Source: Heminiphilus faecis
Lineage (GTDB): Bacteria > Bacteroidota > Bacteroidia > Bacteroidales > Muribaculaceae
Direction: 5' to 3'
Assembly: GCF_008728965.1 (NCBI RefSeq)
Contig: NZ_VSMC01000006.1
Span: 62,001-126,000 of the forward strand
Length of the DNA stretch: 64,000 bases
A program made the position numbers and the translations under genes. Below are positions 1 to 9,255 of this stretch, one piece after another (the stretch's first letter is position 1; every line of letters starts with the position of its first letter). A model generated the notes under the pieces. The model saw nothing but the letters and a program-made list of their open reading frames with translations. It was not told the DNA's origin and did not search any database.

Positions 1-175
1 AAAAGCCATCGCCTCACTACCCGAAAAACAAAGGCTGGTATTCAACATGCGCTACTATGATGACATGAAATACGAAGCCATGTCGGAAGTATTGGGTACA
101 TCTGTGGGCGCTCTGAAAGCCTCATATCACCTTGCTGTAAAAAAAATAGAGCAATTTTTTACCAATAACGATTAA
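1..175 (+). CDS. ECF-type RNA polymerase sigma factor, C-terminal part (cut by window start)
   Basis: The open frame enters from before base 1 and stops at 173-175. The 57 visible residues form sigma region 4: the SLPEKQRLVFNMRYYDDMKY stretch followed by the helix-turn-helix YEAMSEVLGTSVGALKASYH that reads the -35/-33 element. This is typical of the ECF (group 4) sigma factors of Bacteroidetes. It lies 48 bases before a one-TM protein and then a Spy-like periplasmic protein, so it is probably the sigma of an envelope-sensing unit. Region 2 lies outside the window, so the subgroup cannot be assigned. Confidence 0.88.
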   Translation, partial: KAIASLPEKQRLVFNMRYYDDMKYEAMSEVLGTSVGALKASYHLAVKKIEQFFTNND

Positions 176-223
176 ACCATTTGAATCGCCTTTAGTCAAC
201 ATATTAAATCAAACTTTATTCAT

Positions 224-622
224 ATGGTAAAGGACAGCGACATACTTGATAAAATCGGCCGACGCTCGGGAATGACAGTTCCTGAGAACTATTTTGCCGA
301 TTTCGCCGCCCGCATGGAAGCCAAGCTTCCCGAGCACAAAGCGACACCGTCGGGCAAAGTCCTGCACAAAAGCGTATGGCAACGGTGCCGCCCTTACATA
401 TACATGGCGGCAATGTTTTCAGGCATATGGCTCATGATGTGGATTTTCAACGACATCAGCGACCGCAACACCAACAGCGACATGAGCAGCAATCCGGTTA
501 TGGCCGGCGTACTCGGCAGTGACCGTTTCTACGACTACTACCCGATGAATGACATCGATGAATACGAGCTCATTGAAGATATGTATGACGATGGCGTCAC
601 TTTAGCTGATTTCAAATTATAA
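224..622 (+). CDS. Single-TM membrane protein, candidate anti-sigma factor
   Basis: 132 residues with no signal peptide. A cytoplasmic N-terminal part of about 60 residues contains VPENYFADFAARMEAKLP, which resembles the 'VPxxYF' segment common in small proteins encoded after Bacteroidetes ECF sigmas. One transmembrane helix (about residues 46-66, with YIYMAAMFSGIWLMMWIF) is followed by an acidic periplasmic tail rich in D, E and Y. The gene follows the sigma gene by 48 bases and precedes the Spy-like gene by 5 bases, so the three are probably one operon. By analogy with CnrY in the CnrYXH system it may hold the sigma factor at the membrane; that role is inference from topology and gene order. 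No enzymatic motif is visible. Confidence 0.7.
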   Translation: MVKDSDILDKIGRRSGMTVPENYFADFAARMEAKLPEHKATPSGKVLHKSVWQRCRPYIYMAAMFSGIWLMMWIFNDISDRNTNSDMSSNPVMAGVLGSDRFYDYYPMNDIDEYELIEDMYDDGVTLADFKL

Positions 623-627
623 CTCAC

Positions 628-1107
628 ATGATAATGCGAAGGTTTACACTCTTGTTTATTATGGTTTTAGCAGCCGTAAGCCTCAACACGGCCGCTGCCG
701 ATCCACAGTCTGAAAAAGGTAGAAAAGAGTGGTTCAGAGAATTTAGGCAGTACAAGCACGAGTTCATTATAAAGGAACTTAATCTGTCCAAGGAGCAGCA
801 GGAACAGTTTTTCCCGCTATATGAAGAGATGGACAAATCTATCCATCAGTTAAACCGGCAGACACGTGCTCTGGAGAAGAAAATAGACCGTTCAAAAGAG
901 CCGATAAGCGACCTCGAATATGAGAAAGCGGCCGAAGCCCTGTACGAACTTAAAGGTAAAGAAGCAGAGACAGAGATGGCCTATTTCAACAAATTCAAGA
1001 CCATACTTACTCCCAGACAGATGTATGAACTGAAAAAAGCGGAGCGAAAATTCACACAAGAACTTATGATGCAGCACTCACGCATGAGGGCAGGCAAGAA
1101 AAGATAG
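628..1107 (+). CDS. Spy/CpxP/CnrX-like periplasmic protein
   Basis: 159 residues with a signal peptide (MRRFTLLFIMVLAAVSLNTAAA) ending near residue 24; ATG 628 or 634 are equally possible starts. The mature part is almost entirely charged helix. It holds LNLSKEQQEQFFPLYEEMD and, later, FNKFKTILTPRQMYELKKAE, matching the paired LTxxQ-type helices of the Spy/CpxP/CnrX group, which act as periplasmic chaperones or stress and metal sensors. It directly follows the candidate anti-sigma gene, the place a periplasmic sensor would take. No cysteine or histidine cluster marks a metal site. A terminator follows at 1146-1182. Confidence 0.75.
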   Translation: MIMRRFTLLFIMVLAAVSLNTAAADPQSEKGRKEWFREFRQYKHEFIIKELNLSKEQQEQFFPLYEEMDKSIHQLNRQTRALEKKIDRSKEPISDLEYEKAAEALYELKGKEAETEMAYFNKFKTILTPRQMYELKKAERKFTQELMMQHSRMRAGKKR

Positions 1108-1145
1108 GTCACGTCACCTACCCTTAATGGCACCGCATAAATAAA

Positions 1146-1182
1146 AAACAGACGCGCTCCGATACAAAGACGCGTCTGTTTT
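1146..1182 (+). terminator. Rho-independent terminator after the sigma/sensor operon
   Basis: An inverted repeat (AAACAGACGCG ... CGCGTCTGTTT) encloses a loop of about 12 bases and ends in TTTTG. It separates the Spy-like gene from the alpha-2-macroglobulin gene. Confidence 0.8.
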
Positions 1183-1227
1183 GTTATAATAGAGTCAACC
1201 CGTAACATAACTTCACGTATCGACACA

Positions 1228-4200
1228 ATGAAAAAAATATTACTCATCCTAACCGTTATCTTCACCGTTATGTCACTCCATTCAGCCAACCGGTATGAAA
1301 AACCCGATTTTGCATATCCGAAACAGGTCATAAAAACATCGCTCGCCGAACTTGACAGGGCGCTTTCTGACGGAGACGGAAAACTGGCCGTGCGATCTCT
1401 TATTAATTATGAACTCGCACAAAGCGCCATAGACCCGGACAGCCTCACACATGTACTTGCACGCATCCAAAGCATAACAGACAACGAAAAGGACCCATGT
1501 ATCAAATCATTGTTAAACACGCTGCTCGCACATGTATATCTTGACATATATCAGGCCAACCGCTGGGTATATGACCGCCGCGATCTGCCGGCAACCGCCG
1601 ACAGCGACAACTATACTCTGTGGAACGGACGCAACTTCCGAGAGAAGATACTTACATTGACCCGCGACGCTTTAAAAACGCCCGAAGCGCTCAGGAAAGC
1701 GCCGTTAAAAGATTACGAAGGCATAGTCGACATAGGAGAGCATACTACGGAGTTTTACCCTACGCTATACGACTTTATAACCTCACAGGCGCTGTCGACA
1801 CTCGATGACTTTTCAGAGGCCGCACATATGTTTTCCATAAATAGTCTGTGCCGTTATGACGTGTATTCAAAAATGAAATTCAATTATCGGTCGCCTGTAG
1901 TCAATGAAATTCTTGACATATACCGCGAGTTACTTGACTTTCACCGCGATGACGTGGCTCCGTTCATAAACTGCGACATAAGGCGCATCGACTTCATAGC
2001 ACAACATATATACTACAATGAAGCATCACTCTCGACTCGCGACCGCAAAAACGGACTGCTATTAGAGTTGTACCATAAGTATGACAACAGTCCTTATGCA
2101 GCCGAAATTCTTACGGAACTTGATTATGACACAGACTCCGATGAAGGAGCAGAGCTGTATCCGCTCATAAAAAAGCAGCTGAAGGAGCATCCCGGATATT
2201 TCCGCAACGGATGTCTTGAAAACATGCTTAAACGCATCACACTTAAAACGATCAACCTAAGCTACAACACGACCGTTGTGCCCGGCGATACTCTTACGGT
2301 AAAAGCCACCAACTGCAACACCCCGGTTTATGAAATACGGGTGTACAACGTGCCTTATGCATGGAATGGCAAAACATCATATAGGTTGCAGAAGAAAAAC
2401 ATGCCGCGACTTGTCAAAACGGTAAAATGCACCAACGGCAGTAACGTGCCGTTTAGAACCGAAACATCGGAAAAGATAGTGCTCGACCGACCGGGATGCT
2501 ATATAATCGTACCGGTTATCCCGGGCCACAAGAACGAACTTGACAATTATTATGAGATGGTGCACTGCACACAGTTCGGGCTGCAGACTGCCGCATATGC
2601 CGGCAACCGCTGGGCGTATGTGTTCAACCCGGCAACCGGAAAACCGGTAAGCGTACCGGTAAGTCTGACTGTGTCAAACTATAATGGCACAGTCATATCT
2701 AATGTCAACACCGGCAAGGACGCCACGGCACAGCTCCCGGTTGCCTGTAACCGGGTCTATGCCAAGTCCGGAACCGACCGTTATGCCTCACCATGCTACA
2801 TCCCCTACTCAAACAAGCCCGACACAACTCGTAAATACATTATTCACGGCTTCACCGACCTTTCATTATACCGCCCCGGCGATACCGTACAGTGGTCGGG
2901 AGTAGTGCAGAGCTATTTGGGACGCGATGCAAAAATCGAACCGGGCTTCTCCGTAAACGTATCACTGCGTGACGCCAACTACCAACTTCAGGACTCCGCG
3001 AAAGCGGTCTCCGACAACTTCGGACGTATAAAAGGCTCGTTTACCATACCCGACGATGGACTCACCGGCATATACTCACTCCAGTTCAGTCATCCGCGCT
3101 CCGACAAGCGACAAAGCAATTACGGCACCGTCAACTTCACCGTGTCAGACTACAGACTTCCGACATATAAGATAGAGATTACCGACATAATGCGCGACCG
3201 GCCCGAGTCAGGCGCCGTTACACTCAAGGGCAAGGTCGAGACCTACTCGGGTTTCCCGATGAGCGGATGCGACGTGAATGTCGACCTGAGTGTGGCCCCG
3301 CGCATATGGTGGTGGCGTGGTGCGAGTGACGTATCGTTCTATTCCGCCGAAGTCACTACCGACGCCAAAGGAGAATTTGACATAGAGTTCGCTAAAGAGC
3401 TTCTTGATTCATCTCCGATACCCGACGGCATATTCAACGCCTCCTTGACCGCCACATCATCGACCGGCGAAAATCAAAATACATCAAAGGCATTCACCAC
3501 CGGCCGTCCGTATATATTGACCGCATCGCTCGACAGCGACATAGACATCGCCAATCCGGTGTCGCTCAACATAAGCCTTCAAGATCTGTCAGGACAATCG
3601 ACCGACGCTCTTATCAACTACCGCATACTTGACAAAGCGAAAAAAACAGTTTATGAAGGCTCGTTCATGTCATCGGCTCCGACAGTCGACTGGAGCAACG
3701 TGACGTCAGGTTCATACGACATCGAATTCAATACCGCCGACAGCGCATTGGCCATGCCGGTGATTTCCGAAAATACAATTCTGTACAAGCCGTCCGACAG
3801 TCTACCGCCTGTCACCGATACTCCGCTATGGATACCCGTGCGTCATTACACTCTCAAAGACTCACGCAAAGCCTCCGTTCTTTACGGAGTAAATGCAGTG
3901 AAGAGCTACGTGCACTATGCGGTATTTAATGGCGAAGACATGCTTGAACAGGGCTGGATCGAGACTACCCGCGGGCTTCACCGTTTTGAATACGTCATAC
4001 CCGACAGCATAGGAAAAGTACAGATAAATCTATCGAGCACAAGCGAGTACCGTCATGCAGAAGGCGATGTGACCGTGATTACGGAGTCATCGGCAAAGGG
4101 TATATCCATAAATATCGAAAGTTTCCGCGACCATATAACCCCCGGAGCCGAAGAAACTTGGACTTTTAAAGTCATAGACCGCAACGGCAACGGCGTGAAA

Positions 4201-6900
4201 TCGGCCGTCATGCTCGACATGTACAGCAAGGCACTCGACAAACTGGCGGCTCTTGACTTCAATTTAATTCCTACATTTGGCGGCACATCGTATTATAATA
4301 TGTCGTCACCGGCAGGTCTGCGCACCGCCGACTCCTATACAGGCAGCACTTATTCTCCTGTAAAATGCACTGATATCACAATACCGCAATTTCTTACATG
4401 GGGCAATCCGTTATACAGTTACAACAACGTCATGAATATGATGGCGGCCCGTACCTCGGGAGTGCGCGTGCGAGGTACCGGAAAGATGGCATCATACGCT
4501 GCAGTTGATGATGCGGGCAACATTGTAAGAAAACACAAAAAGGAGATTGCGGCGGAAGAAGAATCCGCTGATTTCGCAGAAGACTCCTCCGTGCAAATGA
4601 CCGGTTCGGTTGCCACGACTACAGGTAAAACGACAAACGATAATTTCGAATATCGCGCGGCGGAAAATCCAATTGCATTTTTCCGTCCCGACCTCACTAC
4701 CGATAAAGACGGCAACCTTGAATTCTCCTTCACCGCGCCCAACGCCAATACCACTTGGCAGCTCTGTGCCATAGCTTTTACTCCCGACATGCTTGTCAGT
4801 AACATGGCCAAGGAGATCGTATCCAACAAACCGGTAATGGTACAGCCCAATATGCCCCGGTTTCTGCGTAACGGCGACAAAGCGTATATCAGCGCATCGG
4901 TAATGAACAATACCGACACGACAGCAGTCATAAACACCGTCGTGGAAATTTTTGACCCGGTTACCGACGTAGTGACTGACATTTATAAGTTTACCGACAC
5001 TGTGGCTCCACGAGCATCGGCAATAGTAACGACACCTGTCAATGCCGGCAACGACACAGCTATGACAGGATACAGAATAAAATCATCAACCGATGCATTT
5101 GCCGACGGCGAACAGAGTGTGATACCCGTATTGCCCTCCGTACAACCCGTCATCGAAACCGTGCCTTTCTACATCGCTCCCGACAGCACCGGCTTCTCAA
5201 CCCGACTGCCGAAGATGCCCGATGACGCACGTGTCACGCTTCAGTACTGCGACAACCCGGTATGGTACGTGGTCACCGCACTGCCCGGACTTCGCAAAGA
5301 TGATGCTGATGACGCACTGTCGGCCTCGGCACTGCTCTTCTCGACCGCAATAGCCGAAGGCATAATAAACACTGATCCGGCCATAGCTTCGGCCCTCGAA
5401 CAGTGGAGCACCTCAGACCGAAGCGACTCCACACTCGTATCGATGCTAGAACGCAACCAAGACCTCAAAACGGTACTTCTCAACTCCACACCGTGGGTCA
5501 TGGATGCCAAATCAGATACGGAGCGTATGACTCGGTTGGCTCTGCTGTTTGACAAAAATGTCATCAACTCGTCCTATACAAAAGCCGTAAAACAACTGGC
5601 ACTTCTTGAAGCGGCCAACGGCGGATGGGCTTGGATATCGCAATATAAAGAACCGTCATCATGGATAACCCGCAATGTTCTTGCCATGACAGGCCGGCTG
5701 AAGCAGCTCGGCTTCATGCCCGACAACAAGCGTCTTGACGAAATGACTGCACGAGGCATAAATTATCTTGACCGACAAGCCGATATGGCTATAGAGTCCG
5801 ATGCCTCCGCAACCGACATATCATATGTCCTCGTACGCGACTATTACGACAACATACCCATGAGCGCCGGTGCAAAACGGCTCACAGGCAATACAGTCAC
5901 CTACCTTTCCCGCAACTGGCAGACAATGGACGTAGCCGGCAAGGCTATCGCTGCGCTGATACTGTATAGGCACAACTACAAGACCGTATCGCGAAACATA
6001 ATCGCCTCTCTGCGGGAGTTTGCCGTAAGTACTCCCGAAAAAGGCATGTGGTGGCCGTCGCTCGATGACATGACAGCTTGGTCTATGGGTAAAACAGGGG
6101 CGACATCACTCATACTCGACGCATTCAACACCGTTGAACCCGGATGCCGCGACATCGACCTCATCAGGCAATGGCTCATACTTCAGAAAGAGACCAAGAA
6201 CTGGGGCACATCGGTTACTACATCAGACGTCATAGCCTCGCTGCTCACGAGCGGATCAAAATGGACCGTGCCCGCATCACCTGCAATTATAAAAATCGGC
6301 GATACCGTCATTGAATCTGAAAGTACCGACCGCATGCTCGGTTACTTCCGCCGCGACGTGTCGGCGTTACATCCGTCAGAAGCCACACTCTCGGTAAAAA
6401 AGAGCGGAACAACGCCCTCATGGGGAGCCGTGTACTGTCAGTTCAAAAGCGATATGACCGAAATAGAAGCCGCATCATGTCCTGAAGTGTCGATTGACAA
6501 GCAGCTTTACAAGCGTACAAACAGCTCCTCGGGTGTAGAATGGATTGTAGCTGACTCAATAAAAACAGGCGACATAGTACAGGTCAACCTAACGATAACG
6601 GTGAAGCGCGATATGGACTATGTGGCAATCACAGACCAACGCGGAGCCTGCTTCCAGCCCGTAGAACAGCTGCCACAGCCCGTAGTATCGGAGGGTATAT
6701 ATTTCTATCGTGAAAATCGCGACTCCTCGACCAACATATTCGTCACCCGACTGCCCAAAGGGGTATACCGCCTAAGCTACGAACTGTATGCAAACAACGC
6801 CGGGACATTCTCCTCGGGTATCGCCACATTGCAGAGCCAATACGCACCTGCTATGTCGGCCCACTCGTCAGGCAGACTTATAAAAGTTATATCCGAATGA
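1228..6900 (+). CDS. Alpha-2-macroglobulin family protein (large envelope protein), no thioester
   Basis: 1890 residues with an N-terminal signal peptide (MKKILLILTVIFTVMSLHSA). After a helical N-terminal part (about 30-330) come beta-rich macroglobulin (MG) domains. The MG2/MG3-like segment with HGFTDLSLYRPGDTVQWSG is near residue 540. A flexible bait-like stretch rich in S, T, E and A lies near 1075-1140, followed by the family core ENPIAFFRPDLTTDKDG near 1145. A helical toroid-like region (about 1360-1680) corresponds to the thioester domain, but no CxEQ thioester motif is present, so covalent trapping of proteases is unlikely. Bacterial relatives protect the periplasm from proteases, often beside a penicillin-binding protein 1C; here the partner is an SGNH hydrolase overlapping by 4 bases. 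The exact role is not known. Confidence 0.88.
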   Translation: MKKILLILTVIFTVMSLHSANRYEKPDFAYPKQVIKTSLAELDRALSDGDGKLAVRSLINYELAQSAIDPDSLTHVLARIQSITDNEKDPCIKSLLNTLLAHVYLDIYQANRWVYDRRDLPATADSDNYTLWNGRNFREKILTLTRDALKTPEALRKAPLKDYEGIVDIGEHTTEFYPTLYDFITSQALSTLDDFSEAAHMFSINSLCRYDVYSKMKFNYRSPVVNEILDIYRELLDFHRDDVAPFINCDIRRIDFIAQHIYYNEASLSTRDRKNGLLLELYHKYDNSPYAAEILTELDYDTDSDEGAELYPLIKKQLKEHPGYFRNGCLENMLKRITLKTINLSYNTTVVPGDTLTVKATNCNTPVYEIRVYNVPYAWNGKTSYRLQKKNMPRLVKTVKCTNGSNVPFRTETSEKIVLDRPGCYIIVPVIPGHKNELDNYYEMVHCTQFGLQTAAYAGNRWAYVFNPATGKPVSVPVSLTVSNYNGTVISNVNTGKDATAQLPVACNRVYAKSGTDRYASPCYIPYSNKPDTTRKYIIHGFTDLSLYRPGDTVQWSGVVQSYLGRDAKIEPGFSVNVSLRDANYQLQDSAKAVSDNFGRIKGSFTIPDDGLTGIYSLQFSHPRSDKRQSNYGTVNFTVSDYRLPTYKIEITDIMRDRPESGAVTLKGKVETYSGFPMSGCDVNVDLSVAPRIWWWRGASDVSFYSAEVTTDAKGEFDIEFAKELLDSSPIPDGIFNASLTATSSTGENQNTSKAFTTGRPYILTASLDSDIDIANPVSLNISLQDLSGQSTDALINYRILDKAKKTVYEGSFMSSAPTVDWSNVTSGSYDIEFNTADSALAMPVISENTILYKPSDSLPPVTDTPLWIPVRHYTLKDSRKASVLYGVNAVKSYVHYAVFNGEDMLEQGWIETTRGLHRFEYVIPDSIGKVQINLSSTSEYRHAEGDVTVITESSAKGISINIESFRDHITPGAEETWTFKVIDRNGNGVKSAVMLDMYSKALDKLAALDFNLIPTFGGTSYYNMSSPAGLRTADSYTGSTYSPVKCTDITIPQFLTWGNPLYSYNNVMNMMAARTSGVRVRGTGKMASYAAVDDAGNIVRKHKKEIAAEEESADFAEDSSVQMTGSVATTTGKTTNDNFEYRAAENPIAFFRPDLTTDKDGNLEFSFTAPNANTTWQLCAIAFTPDMLVSNMAKEIVSNKPVMVQPNMPRFLRNGDKAYISASVMNNTDTTAVINTVVEIFDPVTDVVTDIYKFTDTVAPRASAIVTTPVNAGNDTAMTGYRIKSSTDAFADGEQSVIPVLPSVQPVIETVPFYIAPDSTGFSTRLPKMPDDARVTLQYCDNPVWYVVTALPGLRKDDADDALSASALLFSTAIAEGIINTDPAIASALEQWSTSDRSDSTLVSMLERNQDLKTVLLNSTPWVMDAKSDTERMTRLALLFDKNVINSSYTKAVKQLALLEAANGGWAWISQYKEPSSWITRNVLAMTGRLKQLGFMPDNKRLDEMTARGINYLDRQADMAIESDASATDISYVLVRDYYDNIPMSAGAKRLTGNTVTYLSRNWQTMDVAGKAIAALILYRHNYKTVSRNIIASLREFAVSTPEKGMWWPSLDDMTAWSMGKTGATSLILDAFNTVEPGCRDIDLIRQWLILQKETKNWGTSVTTSDVIASLLTSGSKWTVPASPAIIKIGDTVIESESTDRMLGYFRRDVSALHPSEATLSVKKSGTTPSWGAVYCQFKSDMTEIEAASCPEVSIDKQLYKRTNSSSGVEWIVADSIKTGDIVQVNLTITVKRDMDYVAITDQRGACFQPVEQLPQPVVSEGIYFYRENRDSSTNIFVTRLPKGVYRLSYELYANNAGTFSSGIATLQSQYAPAMSAHSSGRLIKVISE

Positions 6901-7658
6901 AACGTCTTATCACTTTCACGGTAGCGGCAACGGTGTTTGCCGCTACCGTTTATTCAATGACCGTACTGTTTATCGGTGACTCAATCACCGACGGCAATTG
7001 GGGAAATCCGGTAGGCTACCCCTGCCCTACCCAAGCGAGAAGCACTACTGATATGAACCACATCTACGGTCACGGCTACATGTTTCTGATAGCCTCACAG
7101 TTTCAGGGCGAGACTCCTGAAAAAGGCTACCGTTTTTACAACCGTGGCATCAGCGGCAATACTCTCGATGACTTGGAGACACGATGGCATGACGATGTCA
7201 TAGCCCACTCCCCCGACGTCGTATCGGTACTAATAGGCACCAACGACGTACACCGTTATATGGAGGGCGACAGAAACCGACCTTTCGATTTCGATGGTTG
7301 GGAAAAGCGCTATCGCGCTCTGCTCGACATAACACGCGACTCACTGCCTGACGTCAACTTCGTTCTCGGCTGTCCGTTTACAGCCTATACCGGCAATATG
7401 CGCAATTATAATTCACCGGATGACTTCAGCCTGCGTAAGTCGGTCATAGAGCAGCTCGATTCTATAGTGGAGAAAATAGCGATTGATTATGAAGCCGTAT
7501 TTGTACCGTATCACGAGCTGTTTAAACAGCTTGCCACTGACTATCCATCACTTCACGACACTTATTGGATATGGGACGGCATCCACCCGACTCCGGCCGG
7601 TCACCGCAAAATGGCTGACATGTGGCTTGAACAAACAAGAATGATTTTTGACAATTAA
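6897..7658 (+). CDS. Secreted SGNH/GDSL hydrolase (esterase/lipase-like)
   Basis: 253 residues. Signal-like hydrophobic N-terminus (MKRLITFTVAATVFAATVYS). All SGNH blocks are visible: block I FIGDSITDG with the nucleophile Ser29, block II RGISGNTL with Gly, block III IGTNDV with Asn, and block V DGIHPTPAGH with the Asp/His pair near the C-terminus. The family removes acyl or acetyl groups from lipids or carbohydrates; the substrate cannot be read from sequence. The ATG overlaps the stop of the preceding gene by 4 bases, suggesting translational coupling and shared envelope function. Confidence 0.9.
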   Translation: MKRLITFTVAATVFAATVYSMTVLFIGDSITDGNWGNPVGYPCPTQARSTTDMNHIYGHGYMFLIASQFQGETPEKGYRFYNRGISGNTLDDLETRWHDDVIAHSPDVVSVLIGTNDVHRYMEGDRNRPFDFDGWEKRYRALLDITRDSLPDVNFVLGCPFTAYTGNMRNYNSPDDFSLRKSVIEQLDSIVEKIAIDYEAVFVPYHELFKQLATDYPSLHDTYWIWDGIHPTPAGHRKMADMWLEQTRMIFDN

Positions 7659-7775
7659 CATCATCTCATCAAGCGAACAGACTGTTAACAAACAAGTTAA
7701 TCGTATAAGCCAACTTTGCGGGCAAGCATTTTTGTTTAAAAATAGTTAACAACTCGATATTTTTCAGCATTTTAT

Positions 7776-7806
7776 TTTGCTGATAAGACAACAATATCTA
7801 ACTTTG
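7776..7806 (+). promoter_or_regulatory. Promoter of the M16 peptidase gene
   Basis: TTTG at 7776-7779, a 19-base spacer and TAACTTTG at 7799-7806, close to the Bacteroidetes housekeeping consensus. Transcription should start near 7811. Confidence 0.75.
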
Positions 7807-7907
7807 TATCAGTTTTTCATGGTATTAGATTTAAGGTAAAAAGATTATTCGTCGTGATGACGAGTAATTTTTTTTTGCCCTTGTACAATTATCAAAACTT
7901 TCATATG

Positions 7908-9140
7908 ATGGCAGAAGACAAAAACATATTTTCTTATCGGGTGCTATCCAACGGTTTACGCATCATACACCGTGAGTCGTCATCATCCGTCGAATATTGC
8001 GGATTGGCCGTTAAAGTCGGAAGCCGCAACGAAGCGCCGCATCAATACGGGCTGGCCCACTTTGTCGAACACACCATATTTAAAGGTACCGAAAAGCGCA
8101 GATCATGGCACATAATAAACCGTATGGAGTCAGTCGGCGGCGAAATCAACGCATACACCTCTGAGGAGGTGACCATGATTTACTCGGCCTTCCCCAAAGG
8201 CAACCTTACAAGAGCCGTAGATCTTATAGCCGACCTTGTGGCTCATTCCTGCTTTCCCCAGAACGAAATAGACCGTGAACGCGAGGTTGTGCTTGACGAG
8301 ATTGACTCATATCTTGATTCTCCGGCAGAAGCTATATTTGACGATTTCAACGACCTTATGTTTGCCGGCTCCTCGCTCGGCCATAACATACTCGGCAATG
8401 CTGACACGATAAACTCCTTCACCTCACAGACCTGCCGCGACTTCCTGTCACGATATTATACTCCCGGCAATATGGTATTTTTCTATATGGGACCGACACC
8501 GGTCGATAGGGTTGTTAAAGTGACGGAGAAATTTCTGGGCCCGCTTGACCATACAACCGAAACCATAAATCACATCGAGCCTAAAGTAAACGAACCGTTT
8601 GACCGCATAAGAAAACTCAACACCCACCAGTCGCACACGGTGATCGGAGCACGCATACCCGGCATGTTCGGCGACAAGAACCGCGTCTATGCCCTGCTAA
8701 CCAACATCATCGGCGGTCCATGCATGAACTCGTTACTCAATGTGGCGCTACGTGAACGTCACGGCTATGTATACTCTGTCGATGCCTACTCGTCACTGTT
8801 TACCGACTGCGGCCTGTTCTCGGTATATTTCGGATGCGACGAAGAGCATGTAAAACCGTGTCGCCGGCTGATATTCAACGCGTTTGACCGTCTGGCATCA
8901 TCGGCTGTAACCCCAAAAGCCCTCTACGCGGCCAAAAAGCAGTATCTCGGACAATCGGCCGTGGCATCCGACAACCGGGAACAGCTTGTACTGTCATTAG
9001 GCCGGGCCATGCTGTTTAACGGCTATGCGGCTCCGGCATCGGAAATAGTTGAACGCATAATGAGCATAACCGGAGAGGATCTGCGCATGGCCGCAGAAAA
9101 AATCACCCGCAGTCACTGCTCCGTACTCACCTTTGGGTAG
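7908..9140 (+). CDS. M16 family zinc peptidase, single-repeat
   Basis: About 411 residues from ATG 7908 (MAEDKNIFSYRV...). An in-frame ATG at 7854 would add an unconserved-looking hydrophobic tail, and ATG 7905 adds one Met. The inverted zinc motif HFVEH (His51, Glu54, His55) is present, with the distal glutamate in the EREVVLDEIDSY segment about 75 residues later. The size fits processing-peptidase-like M16 proteins that act in the cytoplasm as two-domain units. There is no signal peptide. This gene is unrelated in position to the secreted M16 protease at 22915-25737. Preceded by its own promoter; no downstream operon partner is obvious before dusB, 115 bases on. Confidence 0.9.
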   Translation: MAEDKNIFSYRVLSNGLRIIHRESSSSVEYCGLAVKVGSRNEAPHQYGLAHFVEHTIFKGTEKRRSWHIINRMESVGGEINAYTSEEVTMIYSAFPKGNLTRAVDLIADLVAHSCFPQNEIDREREVVLDEIDSYLDSPAEAIFDDFNDLMFAGSSLGHNILGNADTINSFTSQTCRDFLSRYYTPGNMVFFYMGPTPVDRVVKVTEKFLGPLDHTTETINHIEPKVNEPFDRIRKLNTHQSHTVIGARIPGMFGDKNRVYALLTNIIGGPCMNSLLNVALRERHGYVYSVDAYSSLFTDCGLFSVYFGCDEEHVKPCRRLIFNAFDRLASSAVTPKALYAAKKQYLGQSAVASDNREQLVLSLGRAMLFNGYAAPASEIVERIMSITGEDLRMAAEKITRSHCSVLTFG

Positions 9141-9255
9141 CTGTTGCTGGTATAAAATGCCGCTGAAATTTTATTTATGATATATTTTGACTAACTTCGC
9201 ATAAGTGACGGCATGCCCGTTATCAGGAAAACCTGTAAAATTTACCTTCTACCGC

